Counted from the first letter of the stretch, positions 34,706 to 45,950 are shown. The stretch is DNA of 64,000 bases from Rhizobium sp. BK251 (GCF_004345245.1 NZ_SLUQ01000005.1:434001-498000), one strand, 5' to 3'. Notes: generated by a model from the sequence alone, not told the origin. Numbers and translations: made by a program.

Positions 34706-37438
34706 GTGAACGAACGAATTGTCGCCAGCATCGACGTCCTTTCGGTGGCCGGGCTCGCCTCGGATGAAAGCCGCGCGTCCGCGACGCCGATGATGGAACA
34801 GTACATCGAGATCAAGGCGAACAACCCTGATTCTCTGCTGTTCTACCGCATGGGCGATTTCTACGAACTCTTCTTCGAGGATGCCGTGGATGCCTCCCGC
34901 GCACTTGGGATTACGCTGACCAGGCGCGGCCAGCACATGGGTCACGACATACCGATGTGCGGCGTGCCGGTGCATGCGGCCGACGACTATCTGCAGAAGC
35001 TCATATCGCTCGGTTTCCGCGTCGCTGTTTGCGAGCAGGTAGAGGATCCGGCGGAGGCAAAGAAGCGCGGCGCAAAATCTGTCGTCAGGCGCGATGTCGT
35101 GCGCCTCGTCACTCCCGGTACGATCACTGAAGACAGGCTGTTGTCTCCATCGGAATCCAACTATCTGATGGCGCTGGCCCGCATTCGCGGTGGGGCCGAA
35201 CCGGCAATGGCGCTCGCCTGGATCGACATTTCGACGGGTGTCTTCCGTCTTGCCGAGACGGAGACTTCGCGGCTGCTCGCTGACATCCTGCGCGTCGATC
35301 CGCGCGAACTCATCCTGCCTGACGCGATGTTTTACGATCCGGAACTGAAGCCGGCTCTCGATGTCCTTGGCCGCACCGCCGTGCCCCAGCCTGCTGTGCT
35401 CTTTGACAGCGCGACGGCCGAAGGCCGCATGGCCCGCTATTTCGGCGTCTCGACGCTAGATGGTTTCGGTTCTTTTTCGCGGGCGGAGCTTGCGGCAGCG
35501 GCAGCGGCAATCGCCTATGTCGAGAAGACGCAGATCGCCGAGCGTCCGCCGCTCGGCCGACCCGAACGCGAAAGCGGCGCGACGACGCTCTTCATCGACC
35601 CGGCGACCCGCGCCAACCTGGAGCTCGTGCGGACCCTTTCCGGCGATCGCAACGGCTCGCTTCTGAAGGCGATCGACCGTACCGTGACGGGAGGCGGCGC
35701 ACGCCTTCTTGCGGAGCGGTTGATGTCGCCGCTCACCGATCCTCAACGCATCAACGATCGGCTCGATTCGATCGGCTTCCTGATCGAGGAACCCTCGCTG
35801 TGCCGCGACCTCCGCGATGCGCTGAAGCATGTGCCGGACATGCCGCGCGCCCTTTCACGCCTCGCGCTCGATCGTGGTGGCCCGCGTGATCTCTGGGCGA
35901 TCAAGCAGGGTCTTGCTTCTGCTGTTGCGGTCGCAGCCCGCTTCTCGGGTGCCCTCCTGCCGCAGGAACTGGAACTGGCGCTGGCCGGACTTCAGGCGCT
36001 CCCGCCGGCACTGGAATCCATGCTGGCGAACATGCTGGCCGAGGATCTGCCGCTCCTGAAGCGGGACGGAGGCTTCCTGCGCGAAGGTGCTGATGCCGAG
36101 CTCGACGAGGTGCGGGCCTTGCGGGATCAGTCGCGGCGGGTCATTGCCGGTCTGCAGCTTCAGTATGCCGAAGAGACTGGCATCAAGTCGCTCAAGATCA
36201 AGCACAACAATGTGCTCGGCTATTTCATCGAGGTGACCGCAGGCAATGCGGGCTCGATGACGGATACCGTCGAAGGCAAGGCGCGCTTCATCCACCGCCA
36301 GACAATGGCGAATGCCATGCGCTTCACGACGACGGAGCTTGCCGATCTGGAAAGCCGCATCGCCAATGCCGCCGACCGTGCGCTGTCGATCGAGCTCGCG
36401 GCCTTTGACCGGATGGTCGCGGCGATCGTCGCCGAGGCGGAACCGATCAAGGCCGGCGCGCGAGCTCTCGCCGTCATCGATGTCGCAGCCGGCCTTGCGC
36501 AGCTTGCCGAGGAGCAGGCCTATTGCCGGCCGCATGTCGACGACAGCAAGATGTTTGCGATCTCGGGCGGGCGCCACCCGGTCGTCGAGCAGGCGCTGCG
36601 ACGTCAGGCGGGCGGTCCGTTCGTCGCCAACAATTGCGATCTTTCGCCCGTCGCCGAGGGCAAGGACGGCGCCATCTGGCTGCTCACCGGTCCGAACATG
36701 GGCGGTAAATCGACGTTCCTGCGCCAGAATGCGCTGATCGCCATCCTGGCGCAGACGGGGTCCTTCGTGCCCGCCGCCCATGCCCATATCGGCGTCGTCG
36801 ATCGGCTTTTCTCGCGCGTCGGTGCGTCGGACGATCTTGCCCGCGGCAGGTCGACCTTCATGGTGGAAATGGTGGAAACGGCAGCGATCCTCAATCAGGC
36901 GACGGACCGTTCGCTTGTCATTCTCGATGAGATCGGCCGTGGCACGGCGACTTTCGACGGTCTCTCCATCGCCTGGGCTGCCGTGGAACACCTGCATGAG
37001 GCAAATCGCTGCCGTGGTCTCTTCGCCACCCATTTCCACGAGCTGACGGTTCTTTCCGAAAAGCTTGATCGCCTCTCCAACGCCACCATGCGCGTCAAGG
37101 AGTGGGACGGCGACGTGATCTTCCTGCATGAGGTCGGGCCGGGTGCGGCCGATCGCTCCTATGGCATTCAGGTGGCAAGGCTCGCGGGCCTTCCGGCTGC
37201 GGTGGTCGCCCGCGCGCGAGACGTGCTTGCAAGGCTCGAGGATGCCGATCGCAAGAACCCGGCAAGCCAGCTGATCGACGACCTGCCGCTCTTCCAGGTG
37301 GCGGTAAGGCGGGAGGAGGCGGCCGGCAAGCGCGGCCCCTCGAAGGTGGAGGAGACGCTGAAGGGCTTCAATCCGGACGAGATGACGCCCCGCGAAGCGC
37401 TCGATGCGCTCTACGAACTGAAAAAGAAACTCGCTTAA
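34706..37438 (+). CDS. mutS: DNA mismatch repair protein MutS
   Basis: MutS recognises mismatches and recruits MutL. The 910-residue protein has the mismatch-binding motif [14 protein letters not shown] (Phe-x-Glu), connector, lever and clamp domains, Walker [14 protein letters not shown] near residue 663, Walker B region [15 protein letters not shown], and ATHFHELT. The frame begins with GTG; an ATG at 34790 ([15 protein letters not shown]) is where the conserved domain begins, but rhizobial MutS has an N-terminal extension. It diverges from tme across 111 bp. Confidence 0.97.
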   Translation: MNERIVASIDVLSVAGLASDESRASATPMMEQYIEIKANNPDSLLFYRMGDFYELFFEDAVDASRALGITLTRRGQHMGHDIPMCGVPVHAADDYLQKLISLGFRVAVCEQVEDPAEAKKRGAKSVVRRDVVRLVTPGTITEDRLLSPSESNYLMALARIRGGAEPAMALAWIDISTGVFRLAETETSRLLADILRVDPRELILPDAMFYDPELKPALDVLGRTAVPQPAVLFDSATAEGRMARYFGVSTLDGFGSFSRAELAAAAAAIAYVEKTQIAERPPLGRPERESGATTLFIDPATRANLELVRTLSGDRNGSLLKAIDRTVTGGGARLLAERLMSPLTDPQRINDRLDSIGFLIEEPSLCRDLRDALKHVPDMPRALSRLALDRGGPRDLWAIKQGLASAVAVAARFSGALLPQELELALAGLQALPPALESMLANMLAEDLPLLKRDGGFLREGADAELDEVRALRDQSRRVIAGLQLQYAEETGIKSLKIKHNNVLGYFIEVTAGNAGSMTDTVEGKARFIHRQTMANAMRFTTTELADLESRIANAADRALSIELAAFDRMVAAIVAEAEPIKAGARALAVIDVAAGLAQLAEEQAYCRPHVDDSKMFAISGGRHPVVEQALRRQAGGPFVANNCDLSPVAEGKDGAIWLLTGPNMGGKSTFLRQNALIAILAQTGSFVPAAHAHIGVVDRLFSRVGASDDLARGRSTFMVEMVETAAILNQATDRSLVILDEIGRGTATFDGLSIAWAAVEHLHEANRCRGLFATHFHELTVLSEKLDRLSNATMRVKEWDGDVIFLHEVGPGAADRSYGIQVARLAGLPAAVVARARDVLARLEDADRKNPASQLIDDLPLFQVAVRREEAAGKRGPSKVEETLKGFNPDEMTPREALDALYELKKKLA

Positions 37439-37466
37439 TTGCCGCGCAATCCACAGGTCTCTTGAA

Positions 37467-37766
37467 ATGACAATGGAAAGACTTCTGGAGGAAGTGCGAA
37501 GGCTGGCCGACATGCTTTCGGTCGCCGACATGCCGCAGAAGACCAAAGCTGGCCTTGTGCAGGTCGGCTGGAATACGCCGTGCGGCAGGCTGCGTGTCGC
37601 CGGCTCCTGCATGGCGATCGGGGCGATGGGTGATCGCATCGCAAATGCCGGATACCGCGAATGCGAGAAGGACGTTCTTGCCAGCATCATGACAGAGGCA
37701 AGACAGATCCTATATTTTATCAATGGCGTGGCTGCGGCCCGGAACGAGGCCGTTTCCGACACCTGA
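37467..37766 (+). CDS. Small hypothetical protein between mutS and glnD
   Basis: I do not recognise this 99-residue protein. It starts MTMERLLEEVRRLADML, contains four Cys, and looks helical with no membrane segment or signal peptide. Third codon positions are GC-rich, as in neighbouring genes, which supports real coding. The ribosome-binding site is weak; ATG 37473 is an alternative start. It sits 28 bp after mutS on the same strand and could be co-transcribed. Confidence 0.55.
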   Translation: MTMERLLEEVRRLADMLSVADMPQKTKAGLVQVGWNTPCGRLRVAGSCMAIGAMGDRIANAGYRECEKDVLASIMTEARQILYFINGVAAARNEAVSDT

Positions 37767-37870
37767 AAGATGCGTGCTGCCGATCCGCTGGAGAACGAGG
37801 GAGGCACCTGCACCTTTCTCGGTGCGCCTTCACGGTTTCGCCAAATTTAAAGGCTCTTGCATTAACAAAG

Positions 37871-37887
37871 CTGGTGTCAATCACCAG
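37871..37887 (+). repeat. Inverted repeat just upstream of glnD
   Basis: CTGGTG-tcaat-CACCAG is a perfect 6-bp dyad with a 5-bp spacer ending 18 bp before the glnD ATG at 37906. It could be an operator or a small leader hairpin near the ribosome-binding region. Confidence 0.35.
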
Positions 37888-37905
37888 GCAAAAAGGCTAT
37901 AGCGC

Positions 37906-40809
37906 ATGCAGATGGATCGACACGCGCGCCAGCAATCGGCCGCGGGCAATGAACAGGAATCCCGCCGGCGCATGGCGACGACAGAGATCGACTTTTCTGA
38001 AATTCTCGACGTGGCTGCACTGCGCGCCGAATGCGAGGCGCTTGCACGTGAATGCTCCGGCAATCCCGACCGACTGAAGTCGACACTCCTCGCAATCCTG
38101 AAGAAGGCAAGCCTGGAGGGGCGCCAGCGGGCGAGGGATCTGCTCTCCATGGATGGCGGTGGCCTGAACTGCGCCTATCGCATCTCCTGGCTTCAGGACC
38201 AGATCATCACCGTTCTCTATGACGTCGCCGTCACGCACGTCTATCCGCGCCAGAAGGACAGGTTCGCGATCTCTGCCGTCGGCGGCTATGGCCGCAGCAC
38301 GCTGGCACCCGGTTCCGACATCGACCTGCTCTTCCTGCTTCCGGCAAGGAGCCCGGAGGAAGTGCACAAGGCCGTGGAGTACATTCTCTACGTGCTCTGG
38401 GACATGGGCTTCAAGGTCGGGCATGCGACGCGCACCGTCGAGGAATGCATCGCGCTCTCCAGGTCCGACATGACGATCCGCACGGCCATCCTCGAGGCGC
38501 GCTACATTTGCGGGAAGCAGGCCCTCGAGCATGAACTCGAAGACCGTTTCGAGAAGGAAATCATCCTCGGCACGGGACCGGAATTCATCGCCGCCAAGCT
38601 CGCCGAGCGCGACGACCGTCATCGCAAGGCGGGCGACACGCGCTACCTCGTCGAGCCGAACGTCAAGGAAGGCAAGGGCGGCCTGCGCGACCTGCACACG
38701 CTGTTCTGGATTTCCAAATATTATTATCACGTCCGCGATCCGGCCGAACTCGTCAAGCTCGGCGTCCTGTCGAAGCAGGAGTATCGGCTCTTCCAGAAGG
38801 CGGAGGACTTCCTCTGGGCGGTCCGCTGTCACATGCACTTCCTGACGGGGAAGGCGGAAGAACGCCTGTCCTTCGACATCCAGCCCGACATCGCGCAGGC
38901 GCTCGGCTACCACGCTCGTCCCGGCCTTTCGGCCGTCGAGCGCTTCATGAAGCACTATTTCCTGGTCGCCAAGGATGTCGGTGACCTGACGCGCATTCTC
39001 TGCGCCGCGCTCGAGGACCAGCAGGCCAAGGATACGCCCGGCCTCAGCGGCGTCATCAGCCGCTTCACCCATCGCGTGCGCAAGATCCCGGGTACGATCG
39101 AGTTCGTCGAGGACAGGGGGCGCATCACATTTGCGAACCCGGATGTCCTGAAGCGCGATCCCATCAGCATCATCCGCCTCTTCCATGTGGCCGATATCAC
39201 CGGGCTCGAGTTCCATCCTGATGCGCTGAAGCGGGTTACACGCTCGCTTTCGCTGATCGACAACGATCTAAGGGAAAACGAGGAGGCCAACCGGCTTTTC
39301 CTCTCGATCCTGACGTCCAAGCGCGATCCGGCGCTCATCCTGCGACGCATGAACGAGGCGGGCGTTCTCGGCCGCTTCATTCCCGAGTTCGGCAAGATCG
39401 TCTCGATGATGCAGTTCAACATGTATCATCACTATACTGTCGACGAACACCTCCTGCGCGCCATCGAAGTCCTGTCCGAGATCGACAAGGGCAAGGCGAC
39501 CGATATCCATCCGCTCACCGTCAAGCTGATGCCGGGCGTGGAGGATCGTGATGCGCTCTATGTCGCCGTGCTGCTGCACGATATCGCCAAGGGTCGCCAG
39601 GAAGATCACTCCGTCGCCGGCGCCAAGGTGGCACGCAAGCTTTGCCCGCGTTTCGGCCTTTCCCCGAAGCAGACGGAACTCGTCGTCTGGCTGATCGAGG
39701 AACACCTGATCATGTCCATGGTCGCCCAGACGCGCGACCTCAACGACCGCAAGACGATCACCGACTTCGCCGATCGCGTGCAGTCGCTGGAGCGCTTGAA
39801 GATGCTGCTGATCCTGACCGTCTGCGACATACGCGCGGTCGGCCCCGGCGTCTGGAACGGCTGGAAGGGCCAGCTCCTGCGCACTCTCTATTATGAAACC
39901 GAGCTTCTGCTCGCCGGTGGTTTTTCCGAGGTCTCGCGTAACGAGCGCGCCAAGTATGCATCCGAGGCGCTCTTCGCCGCGCTGTCGGACTGGAGCGAGA
40001 AGGATCGCCGCACTTATGCGGGGCTGCACTACCAGCCCTATCTGCTGTCGGTTCCGCTCGAAGACCAGGTGCGGCATGCGCATTTCATCCGCCAGGCCGA
40101 CAAGAACCGCCGCGCTCTCGCCACGATGGTGCGGACCGATTCCTTCCATGCGATCACGGAGATCACTGTTCTCGCGCCCGACCATCCGCGCCTGCTGGCG
40201 GTTATCGCGGGGGCATGTGCTGCGGCGGGCGCGAACATCGCGAACGCCCAGATTTTCACGACCTCCGACGGTCGCGCGCTCGACACGATCCACGTCAACC
40301 GCGAGTTCACGGCCGATGAGGACGAGATGCGCAGGGCCGCCACGATCGGCAAGATGATCGAGGACGTACTTTCAGGCCGCAAGCGCTTGCCCGAGGTTAT
40401 CGCGACCCGCTCGAAGAGCCGCCGGAAAAACAAGGCCTTCGTCATTCCGCCGTCGGTGACCCTCTCGAACACTCTGTCGAACAAGTTCACGGTCATCGAG
40501 GTCGAATGCCTTGACCGTACGGGCCTTCTGTCGGAGATTACGGCTGCGCTCTCCGACCTGTCCCTCGACATCCATTCGGCGCGCATCACCACCTTCGGCG
40601 AGAAGGTAATCGACACCTTCTATGTCACCGATCTCGTCGGGCAGAAGATCGTCAGCGACAGCAGGCGGGCAAGCGTCACTTCGCGGCTGAAGGCCGTGAT
40701 GACCGCGGGTGAGGAGGAGCCGCGCGAACGCGCCGCTGCCGCCGCGCAGCCTGTCGCTACCGCGCGTCCCGCAGCAGCAGCCGAAAAGAAAGCCGGTTCC
40801 CCCGCATGA
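37906..40809 (+). CDS. glnD: Bifunctional PII uridylyltransferase/uridylyl-removing enzyme GlnD
   Basis: GlnD senses glutamine and modifies PII proteins, controlling nitrogen assimilation. The 967-residue protein has the nucleotidyltransferase motif [19 protein letters not shown], an HD domain with [15 protein letters not shown], and two C-terminal ACT domains ([17 protein letters not shown] and [16 protein letters not shown]). The start is uncertain: ATG 37906 or ATG 37972 ([12 protein letters not shown], 945 residues, nearer to the conserved N-terminus). It overlaps murJ by four bases (ATGA). Confidence 0.97.
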   Translation: MQMDRHARQQSAAGNEQESRRRMATTEIDFSEILDVAALRAECEALARECSGNPDRLKSTLLAILKKASLEGRQRARDLLSMDGGGLNCAYRISWLQDQIITVLYDVAVTHVYPRQKDRFAISAVGGYGRSTLAPGSDIDLLFLLPARSPEEVHKAVEYILYVLWDMGFKVGHATRTVEECIALSRSDMTIRTAILEARYICGKQALEHELEDRFEKEIILGTGPEFIAAKLAERDDRHRKAGDTRYLVEPNVKEGKGGLRDLHTLFWISKYYYHVRDPAELVKLGVLSKQEYRLFQKAEDFLWAVRCHMHFLTGKAEERLSFDIQPDIAQALGYHARPGLSAVERFMKHYFLVAKDVGDLTRILCAALEDQQAKDTPGLSGVISRFTHRVRKIPGTIEFVEDRGRITFANPDVLKRDPISIIRLFHVADITGLEFHPDALKRVTRSLSLIDNDLRENEEANRLFLSILTSKRDPALILRRMNEAGVLGRFIPEFGKIVSMMQFNMYHHYTVDEHLLRAIEVLSEIDKGKATDIHPLTVKLMPGVEDRDALYVAVLLHDIAKGRQEDHSVAGAKVARKLCPRFGLSPKQTELVVWLIEEHLIMSMVAQTRDLNDRKTITDFADRVQSLERLKMLLILTVCDIRAVGPGVWNGWKGQLLRTLYYETELLLAGGFSEVSRNERAKYASEALFAALSDWSEKDRRTYAGLHYQPYLLSVPLEDQVRHAHFIRQADKNRRALATMVRTDSFHAITEITVLAPDHPRLLAVIAGACAAAGANIANAQIFTTSDGRALDTIHVNREFTADEDEMRRAATIGKMIEDVLSGRKRLPEVIATRSKSRRKNKAFVIPPSVTLSNTLSNKFTVIEVECLDRTGLLSEITAALSDLSLDIHSARITTFGEKVIDTFYVTDLVGQKIVSDSRRASVTSRLKAVMTAGEEEPRERAAAAAQPVATARPAAAAEKKAGSPA

Positions 40810-42404
40810 GCCTTGTAAGGAAATTCGCCACCGTCGGCGGCGCCACGCTCGGCAGCCGCATCTTCGGTTTCGCTCGCGAAACGCTGATGGCGGCGGCGCT
40901 GGGAACAGGCCCGATGGCGGACGTCTTCTATGCGGCGTTCCGCTTTCCAAATCTGTTCCGCCGCCTCTTCGCAGAAGGCGCATTCAACGCCGCCTTCGTG
41001 CCGCTCTTTGCCAAGGAGATCGAGGCCCATGGCGTCGCTGGCGCCAAGCGCTTCTCGGAAGAGGTCTTCGGCGTTCTCTTTTCCGTGCTGCTCCTCATCA
41101 CGATCGTGATGGAGCTCTCCATGCCGCTACTGGTGCGCTTCATCATCGCGCCGGGCTTTGCAGATGATCCGGAGAAATTTTCGCTGACGATCCGCATGGC
41201 TGCGGTGATGTTCCCCTATCTCATGTGCATGTCGCTGACCGCGATGATGAGCGGCATGCTGAATTCCCTGCATCATTTCTTTGCCGCTGCCGTGGCGCCC
41301 ATTTTCCTGAACGTGGTGATGATCGGCGCGCTGTTCTATTCGATCTATACCGGGGCCGATCCGCTTGCGACCGGATGGTATCTCTCCTGGGGCGTGCTCG
41401 TCGCGGGCATATTGCAGCTCGTAGTCGTCTATTTCGGGGTGCTGCATGCAGGCATGAGTATCGGCTTTCGCTTCCCGCGCATCACGCCGAACGTCAAGCG
41501 CCTGCTCGTCCTTGCCGTGCCTGCCGCTGTCACCGGAGGCATCACCCAGATCAACCAGCTGGTCGGTCAGGCCATTGCCTCGAGCCGTGATGGTGCAATA
41601 TCAGCACTTCAGTATGCCGACCGCATTTACCAGCTGCCGCTCGGCGTCGTCGGCATCGCTGTCGGCGTGGTCCTTTTGCCGGAGCTCGCCCGCGCGCTGA
41701 AGGGTGGCCATCTGCGCGAGGCTGCCAACCTGCAGAACCGCTCGATCGAATTTGTCCTCTTCCTGACGATCCCGGCCGCCTTTGCCTTGTGGATCCTGTC
41801 GAGCGAAATCATTCGAGTGCTCTACGAGCGCGGGGCCTTCCACCAGGAAAACACTGTTCTTGTCGCGTCGATCCTGGCGATTTACGGCCTGGGTCTTCCG
41901 GCATTCGTGCTCATCAAGGCGCTTCAACCCGGCTTTTATGCGCGCGAGGACACCAAGACGCCGATGCGCTATTCGGCGATCTCGGTTGCCGCCAACTGCG
42001 CCCTTGCCTTTACGCTCTTTCCCTACATGGGCGCTCCCGGCATCGCGGTTGCCGAGGCGGTAGCCGGCTGGGCGAGCACGATCTTGCTCTTCACGACGCT
42101 TCTTCGGCGCGGTCATCTTGTCTGGGAATGGGCGCTGGCGCGCCGTGCGGCGTTGCTGATCGTGTCGTCCTGCGTCATGGCAGCCGTCATCATCTACCTG
42201 CAGCACCGCTGGGAACCCTGGCTTGCCTCCAGTGCCAACCTGTTTGCCAAGGTCGGTACGCTCGGCTTGTTGATCGCCATCGCCATGGTCGTCTATTTTG
42301 GCACCGCCTTTCTCATCGGTGGTGCCAATCTCGGCATGATACGCCGCAACCTCAACCGCAAGCCTGCTGCCGCAGCTCCGGAGACGCTGAACGGCGAAGG
42401 GTGA
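40806..42404 (+). CDS. murJ: Lipid II flippase MurJ (MviN)
   Basis: MurJ flips the peptidoglycan precursor lipid II across the inner membrane. The 532-residue polytopic protein has about 14 hydrophobic segments and typical sequences: [51 protein letters not shown], and [15 protein letters not shown]. The protein starts four bases inside the end of glnD, an arrangement seen in other rhizobia. Confidence 0.96.
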   Translation: MSLVRKFATVGGATLGSRIFGFARETLMAAALGTGPMADVFYAAFRFPNLFRRLFAEGAFNAAFVPLFAKEIEAHGVAGAKRFSEEVFGVLFSVLLLITIVMELSMPLLVRFIIAPGFADDPEKFSLTIRMAAVMFPYLMCMSLTAMMSGMLNSLHHFFAAAVAPIFLNVVMIGALFYSIYTGADPLATGWYLSWGVLVAGILQLVVVYFGVLHAGMSIGFRFPRITPNVKRLLVLAVPAAVTGGITQINQLVGQAIASSRDGAISALQYADRIYQLPLGVVGIAVGVVLLPELARALKGGHLREAANLQNRSIEFVLFLTIPAAFALWILSSEIIRVLYERGAFHQENTVLVASILAIYGLGLPAFVLIKALQPGFYAREDTKTPMRYSAISVAANCALAFTLFPYMGAPGIAVAEAVAGWASTILLFTTLLRRGHLVWEWALARRAALLIVSSCVMAAVIIYLQHRWEPWLASSANLFAKVGTLGLLIAIAMVVYFGTAFLIGGANLGMIRRNLNRKPAAAAPETLNGEG

Positions 42405-42427
42405 GAGGCCGCTCGCCGGCGGCCGCC

Positions 42428-42850
42428 TCAGCAATCCACCCACGTTCTTCGCGGGCCGATGTCGACGTGAATGATGCCGTTGCAGTAGCGCCCGATGCCG
42501 CCGATACCAGGCGCGCTGCGCGCCGCCTCGACGACCGTTCTTTCCGAGACCCCCGGCATCCGGAAATCAGCGGCCATACAGCGGTTGTGCATCGAACCTC
42601 GCCGGTGCGCATGCCGGTAGCCGGACGTTATAAGCGGACGCCGCCGGGTCTTGGCGGCGATGTGCGCGAGGATGGCCCGGAGCTTTTCCGGAAAGCAGCT
42701 GGCTCGCACACTGACGGTTTGCAGTGTAAAGCTTGGAGCCTCTTGTTTACCGATGCTCGATACAGTGGTCTTGTCGGTCTGGGCGTCAGCGGTTGTGCAT
42801 GATGACAACGCAAAAAGGCTCGCGAGCGCGATGGACAAAGCATTTTGCAT
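42428..42850 (-). CDS. M15-like peptidase (YcbK/DUF882-type) with lipoprotein-like signal
   Basis: The 140-residue exported protein starts MQNALSIALASLFALSSC, a signal peptide with a possible lipobox (LSSC). The remainder looks like a zinc D-Ala-D-Ala carboxypeptidase/M15A fold: SGYRHAHRRG, SMHNRCMAADFRMPG (His and Asp ligands) and GIIHVDIG (second His). Such proteins trim peptidoglycan peptides. GGGGGG precedes the ATG. It converges on murJ with a 23-bp gap. Confidence 0.75.
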   Translation of the reverse strand: MQNALSIALASLFALSSCTTADAQTDKTTVSSIGKQEAPSFTLQTVSVRASCFPEKLRAILAHIAAKTRRRPLITSGYRHAHRRGSMHNRCMAADFRMPGVSERTVVEAARSAPGIGGIGRYCNGIIHVDIGPRRTWVDC

Positions 42851-43060
42851 GCGTCCCCCCTTTGTAACCTTGCAACAAATCTGTGCATAGGTGCTCGCTT
42901 ACTTAGGGGAGAGATTCAAATTTCAAATATAGCTATTTAGTGGAAAAAAATACGTCAACGTGATTAGAAATACCCGGATTTTCTTGGAAATGGCAGATGG
43001 TTGCGCGAGTGCTTCCCTCACGGGTAAGCTGTAGTTCCTGCAGGAGAAATCAAGTACGTC

Positions 43061-43474
43061 ATGGCTTCGATCGAACAATCCCTCTTTCTCGTCACCCTCG
43101 TTGTCGATTCCTACGACAGGGCGAAGGGCTTTTACTGTGACGCACTCGGGTTCGACTGCCTGCAGGATGAACTCCAGCCGGAAGGCAAGCGTTGGGTCGT
43201 CGTCCGGCCGAAAGGAGCGGATGGCGCGGCGCTCCTGCTGGCGGAAGCCGCCGACGAGAGGCAGCGCGCAGCGATCGGCCATCAGACCGGCGGCCGGGTG
43301 GGCTTTTTCCTCAAGACCGACGATTTCGCTCGCGACCATGCCGCCATGCTCGCCGCGGGCGTGCGCTTCCTCGAGGCGCCGCGCCACGAGGTCTATGGGA
43401 CTGTCGCCGTCTTTTCGGATCCTTACGGCAACACCTGGGACCTGATCCAGCATGCCGCACCGGTAACCCCTTGA
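43061..43474 (+). CDS. VOC (glyoxalase-like) family protein
   Basis: The 137-residue protein shows one VOC module pair: SLFLVTLVVDSYDRAKGFYCDALGFD at the N-terminus, VGFFLKTDDFARDHAAMLAAGV in the middle and AVFSDPYGNTWDLIQ at the C-terminus. These are common in uncharacterised glyoxalase-like proteins. Nothing in the sequence or neighbours fixes a substrate. CAGGAGAAA precedes the ATG. The 210-bp gap upstream is AT-rich and holds nothing I can name. Confidence 0.85.
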   Translation: MASIEQSLFLVTLVVDSYDRAKGFYCDALGFDCLQDELQPEGKRWVVVRPKGADGAALLLAEAADERQRAAIGHQTGGRVGFFLKTDDFARDHAAMLAAGVRFLEAPRHEVYGTVAVFSDPYGNTWDLIQHAAPVTP

Positions 43475-43543
43475 TTGCAGCTGTCCTGCCGTGCATAAGC
43501 CGCGGCACTGGCAACATAGGCGATGTGCGCAAATTCCAGAATG

Positions 43544-43588
43544 TTACTGCATCCGTTGCGCGCCTTCGGGGGACGCGCGGCGCAGTAA
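43544..43588 (+). repeat. Stable hairpin with UUCG tetraloop before trpS
   Basis: TTACTG (43544-43549) pairs with CAGTAA (43583-43588). After a four-base bulge, CGTTGCGCG (43554-43562) pairs with CGCGCGGCG (43574-43582) through two G-U pairs, topped by CC-TTCG-GG. It has no T tract and ends 30 bp before the trpS ATG, so it could be a leader structure or a Rho-dependent 3' end of the VOC gene. Confidence 0.6.
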
Positions 43589-43618
43589 AGGCCCTCCACC
43601 AGCCTAATCGAGGACGAC

Positions 43619-44683
43619 ATGAGCGAATTCAAGAAACTCATCTTCTCCGGCGTTCAGCCGACCGGAAATCTCCATCTCGGCAATTATCTCGGCGCCATCC
43701 GCCGCTTCGTTCAGCTGCAGGAAGGTAACGACTGCATCTATTGCGTCGTCGACATGCACGCGCTCACTGCTCAGCTCGTCCACGAGGATATGCCGAACCA
43801 GATCCGGTCGATCGCGGCCGCCTTCATCGCCGCCGGCATTGATCCGGAGAAGCATATCGTCTTCAACCAGTCGGCCGTGCCGCAGCATGCGGAACTCGCC
43901 TGGATCTTCAATTGCGTCGCTCGCATCGGCTGGATGAACCGCATGACGCAGTTCAAGGACAAGGCTGGCAAGGACCGCGAGCAGGCCTCGCTCGGCCTCT
44001 ACGCCTATCCGAGCCTCATGGCTGCGGACATCCTGGTCTATCGCGCCACGCACGTGCCGGTCGGTGAGGACCAGAAGCAGCATCTGGAACTGACGCGCGA
44101 CATCGCCATGAAGTTCAATCTCGATTTTGCGGATCACATCCGCAAGACGGGATACGGCATCGACATCACCGTCGGCGACGAGCCGGTGCACGCCTATTTC
44201 CCGATGGTCGAACCGCTGATCGGCGGGCCGGCGCCGCGCGTCATGAGCTTGCGCGACGGCACGAAGAAGATGTCGAAATCCGATCCGTCCGACCTTTCGC
44301 GCATAAACCTGATGGATGATGAGGACGCGATCTCGAAGAAAATCCGCAAGGCGAAGACCGATCCGGAGGGTTTGCCGAGCGAAGCGGCCGGTCTCGCCAA
44401 TCGCCCGGAGGCCGAGAACCTCGTCAGCATCTATGCGGCGCTTGCGGACAAGTCCAAGGACCAGGTGCTGAGCGAATTCGGCGGCCGGCAATTCTCCGTC
44501 TTCAAGCCGGCGCTTGTGGATCTTGCGATCCATGTCATGGCTCCGATCACAGGCGAAATGCGCCGCCTCATGGACGACACGAGCCATATCGACGCGATCC
44601 TGCGCAAGGGCGGCGAACGGGCGAGGGCGCGCGCCGAAGTCGTCATGAAGGAAGTTCGCGACATCGTCGGCTTCCTCCATTGA
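43619..44683 (+). CDS. trpS: Tryptophanyl-tRNA synthetase
   Basis: The 354-residue class I aminoacyl-tRNA synthetase charges tRNA-Trp. It has the HIGH-type motif [16 protein letters not shown], the KMSKS loop ([10 protein letters not shown]), and VDMHALT and [17 protein letters not shown]. Length fits a slightly extended alphaproteobacterial TrpRS. TCGAGGACGAC precedes the ATG. A strong hairpin lies in the leader. Confidence 0.98.
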   Translation: MSEFKKLIFSGVQPTGNLHLGNYLGAIRRFVQLQEGNDCIYCVVDMHALTAQLVHEDMPNQIRSIAAAFIAAGIDPEKHIVFNQSAVPQHAELAWIFNCVARIGWMNRMTQFKDKAGKDREQASLGLYAYPSLMAADILVYRATHVPVGEDQKQHLELTRDIAMKFNLDFADHIRKTGYGIDITVGDEPVHAYFPMVEPLIGGPAPRVMSLRDGTKKMSKSDPSDLSRINLMDDEDAISKKIRKAKTDPEGLPSEAAGLANRPEAENLVSIYAALADKSKDQVLSEFGGRQFSVFKPALVDLAIHVMAPITGEMRRLMDDTSHIDAILRKGGERARARAEVVMKEVRDIVGFLH

Positions 44684-44690
44684 GGCCAGC

Positions 44691-44710
44691 GCCCCGGCTA
44701 AAAACGGGGC
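44691..44710 (+). terminator. Possible terminator hairpin after trpS
   Basis: GCCCCG and CGGGGC flank an eight-base loop (GCTAAAAA), just after the trpS stop. There is no T tract, so termination strength is doubtful. Confidence 0.35.
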
Positions 44711-44747
44711 TTGCAATGCCGATGATTCCGGTGGCAGACTCAGCGTT

Positions 44748-45239
44748 ATGGTATCGAAGCGTCTATCCCGGCTCGAAGGTCATCGCCGCAAATTCATGGC
44801 GGTGATCGACGGTACACCAGAATGCCAGCGTGCCGTCCACTATGCAGGGCGGCGCGCCAAGAACTCCAATGGCGGCCTTGTCCTTCTCTATGTCATTCCG
44901 GAAGGCGACTTTCAGCAATGGCTGGGGGTCGAGGAGATCATGCGCGCTGAAGCGCGTGAGGAGGCTGAGGCCGTTGTCGCCAAGGCGGCGCAGGTCGTCC
45001 GCGAGACGATCGGCATCGAACCCGAGGTCGTCATCCGTGAGGGTGGTGCGGCGGAGCAGATCAACCTTGTCATCGAAGAAGACAGGGATGTGGCGATCCT
45101 CGTCCTCGCCGCAGGCTCGGCCAAGGAAGGGCCAGGCCCGCTGGTTTCCTCTGTCGCTGGTCGCGGTGCTGCCTTCCCAATTCCTGTCACCATCCTGCCG
45201 GATACGCTGACAAACGAGGAAATCGACGCGCTGTGCTGA
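44748..45239 (+). CDS. Universal stress protein (UspA family)
   Basis: The 163-residue protein contains one Usp domain: KFMAVIDGTPECQRAVHYAGRRAK at the N-terminus, GLVLLYVIPE, and a C-terminal region VAILVLAAGSAKEGPGPLVSSVAGR where a G-2x-G-9x-G-S/T-like ATP-binding loop is partly recognisable. Partner and function are unknown. It stands alone between trpS and the Nfu-type gene. Confidence 0.85.
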   Translation: MVSKRLSRLEGHRRKFMAVIDGTPECQRAVHYAGRRAKNSNGGLVLLYVIPEGDFQQWLGVEEIMRAEAREEAEAVVAKAAQVVRETIGIEPEVVIREGGAAEQINLVIEEDRDVAILVLAAGSAKEGPGPLVSSVAGRGAAFPIPVTILPDTLTNEEIDALC

Positions 45240-45243
45240 TCTA

Positions 45244-45286
45244 GCGCAGGCGATTCTTGAGTGGCGGGCTCTTGATTGGCCTGCGC
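45244..45286. repeat. Inverted repeat between usp and the Nfu-type gene
   Basis: GCGCAGGC (45244-45251) and GCCTGCGC (45279-45286) are perfect complements separated by 27 bases, starting just after the stop of the universal stress protein gene. It may be a 3' end hairpin; there is no T tract immediately after it. Confidence 0.4.
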
Positions 45287-45354
45287 AAAGCGCTTATTTT
45301 CTTTTGAAGCATTCTAAAGACGGTGGCGAGACCACGCGTCGCATGGAGAACGAG

Positions 45355-45921
45355 ATGTTCATACAGACCGAAGCCACGCCGAACCCGGCGACGCTGAAGT
45401 TCCTGCCCGGCCGCGTGGTCATGGAAAGCGGAACTGCGGATTTCCGCGATGCCGCCGATGCCGAGACCATTTCTCCGCTCGCCGCTCGCCTTTTCGAGAT
45501 CTCCGGCGTGACGGGTGTCTATTTCGGATATGATTTCATCACGGTTTCCAAGGAAAACCAGGAGTGGCAGCATCTGAAGCCCGCCATTCTCGGTTCGATC
45601 ATGGAACACTTCATGTCCGGCAAGCCGGTCATGAGTGGACCCTCGATGACCGACGAGCTCGATTCTGACGTCGAATTCTTCGATGCGGGCGACGAGTCGA
45701 TCGTCCTGACGATCAAGGAATTGCTGGAAACCCGTGTGCGCCCTGCAGTGGCGCAGGATGGCGGCGACATAACCTTCCGCGGCTTCCGAGACGGCAAGGT
45801 CTACCTCAACATGAAGGGCTCCTGCTCGGGTTGCCCGTCATCGACAGCTACCCTGAAGCATGGCGTGCAGAACCTGCTTCGCCATTTCGTTCCGGAAGTG
45901 CAGGAAGTCGAAGCCGTCTGA
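45355..45921 (+). CDS. Nfu-type Fe-S cluster scaffold/carrier protein
   Basis: The 188-residue protein has an N-terminal Nfu_N domain (MFIQTEATPNPATLKFLPGR) and a C-terminal NifU-like domain with VRPAVAQDGGDITFRGF and the cluster-binding CSGC pair. It carries 4Fe-4S clusters to target proteins. This domain pair is the housekeeping alphaproteobacterial/mitochondrial NFU1 type, not nitrogenase-specific NifU. ATG 45355 with GGAGAACG just upstream is preferred to an earlier in-frame start. miaB, an Fe-S enzyme, lies downstream. Confidence 0.92.
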   Translation: MFIQTEATPNPATLKFLPGRVVMESGTADFRDAADAETISPLAARLFEISGVTGVYFGYDFITVSKENQEWQHLKPAILGSIMEHFMSGKPVMSGPSMTDELDSDVEFFDAGDESIVLTIKELLETRVRPAVAQDGGDITFRGFRDGKVYLNMKGSCSGCPSSTATLKHGVQNLLRHFVPEVQEVEAV

Positions 45922-45950
45922 TCTGAAGTCGCCATCGGGGAGGTTGGCGC

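Noticed and set aside
35855..37813. Minus-strand open frame of 652 codons
   Set aside because: Antisense to mutS and without motifs.
45355..45921. Nitrogenase-type NifU
   Set aside because: The domain arrangement (Nfu_N plus C-terminal NifU domain) is the housekeeping type and no nif genes are nearby.
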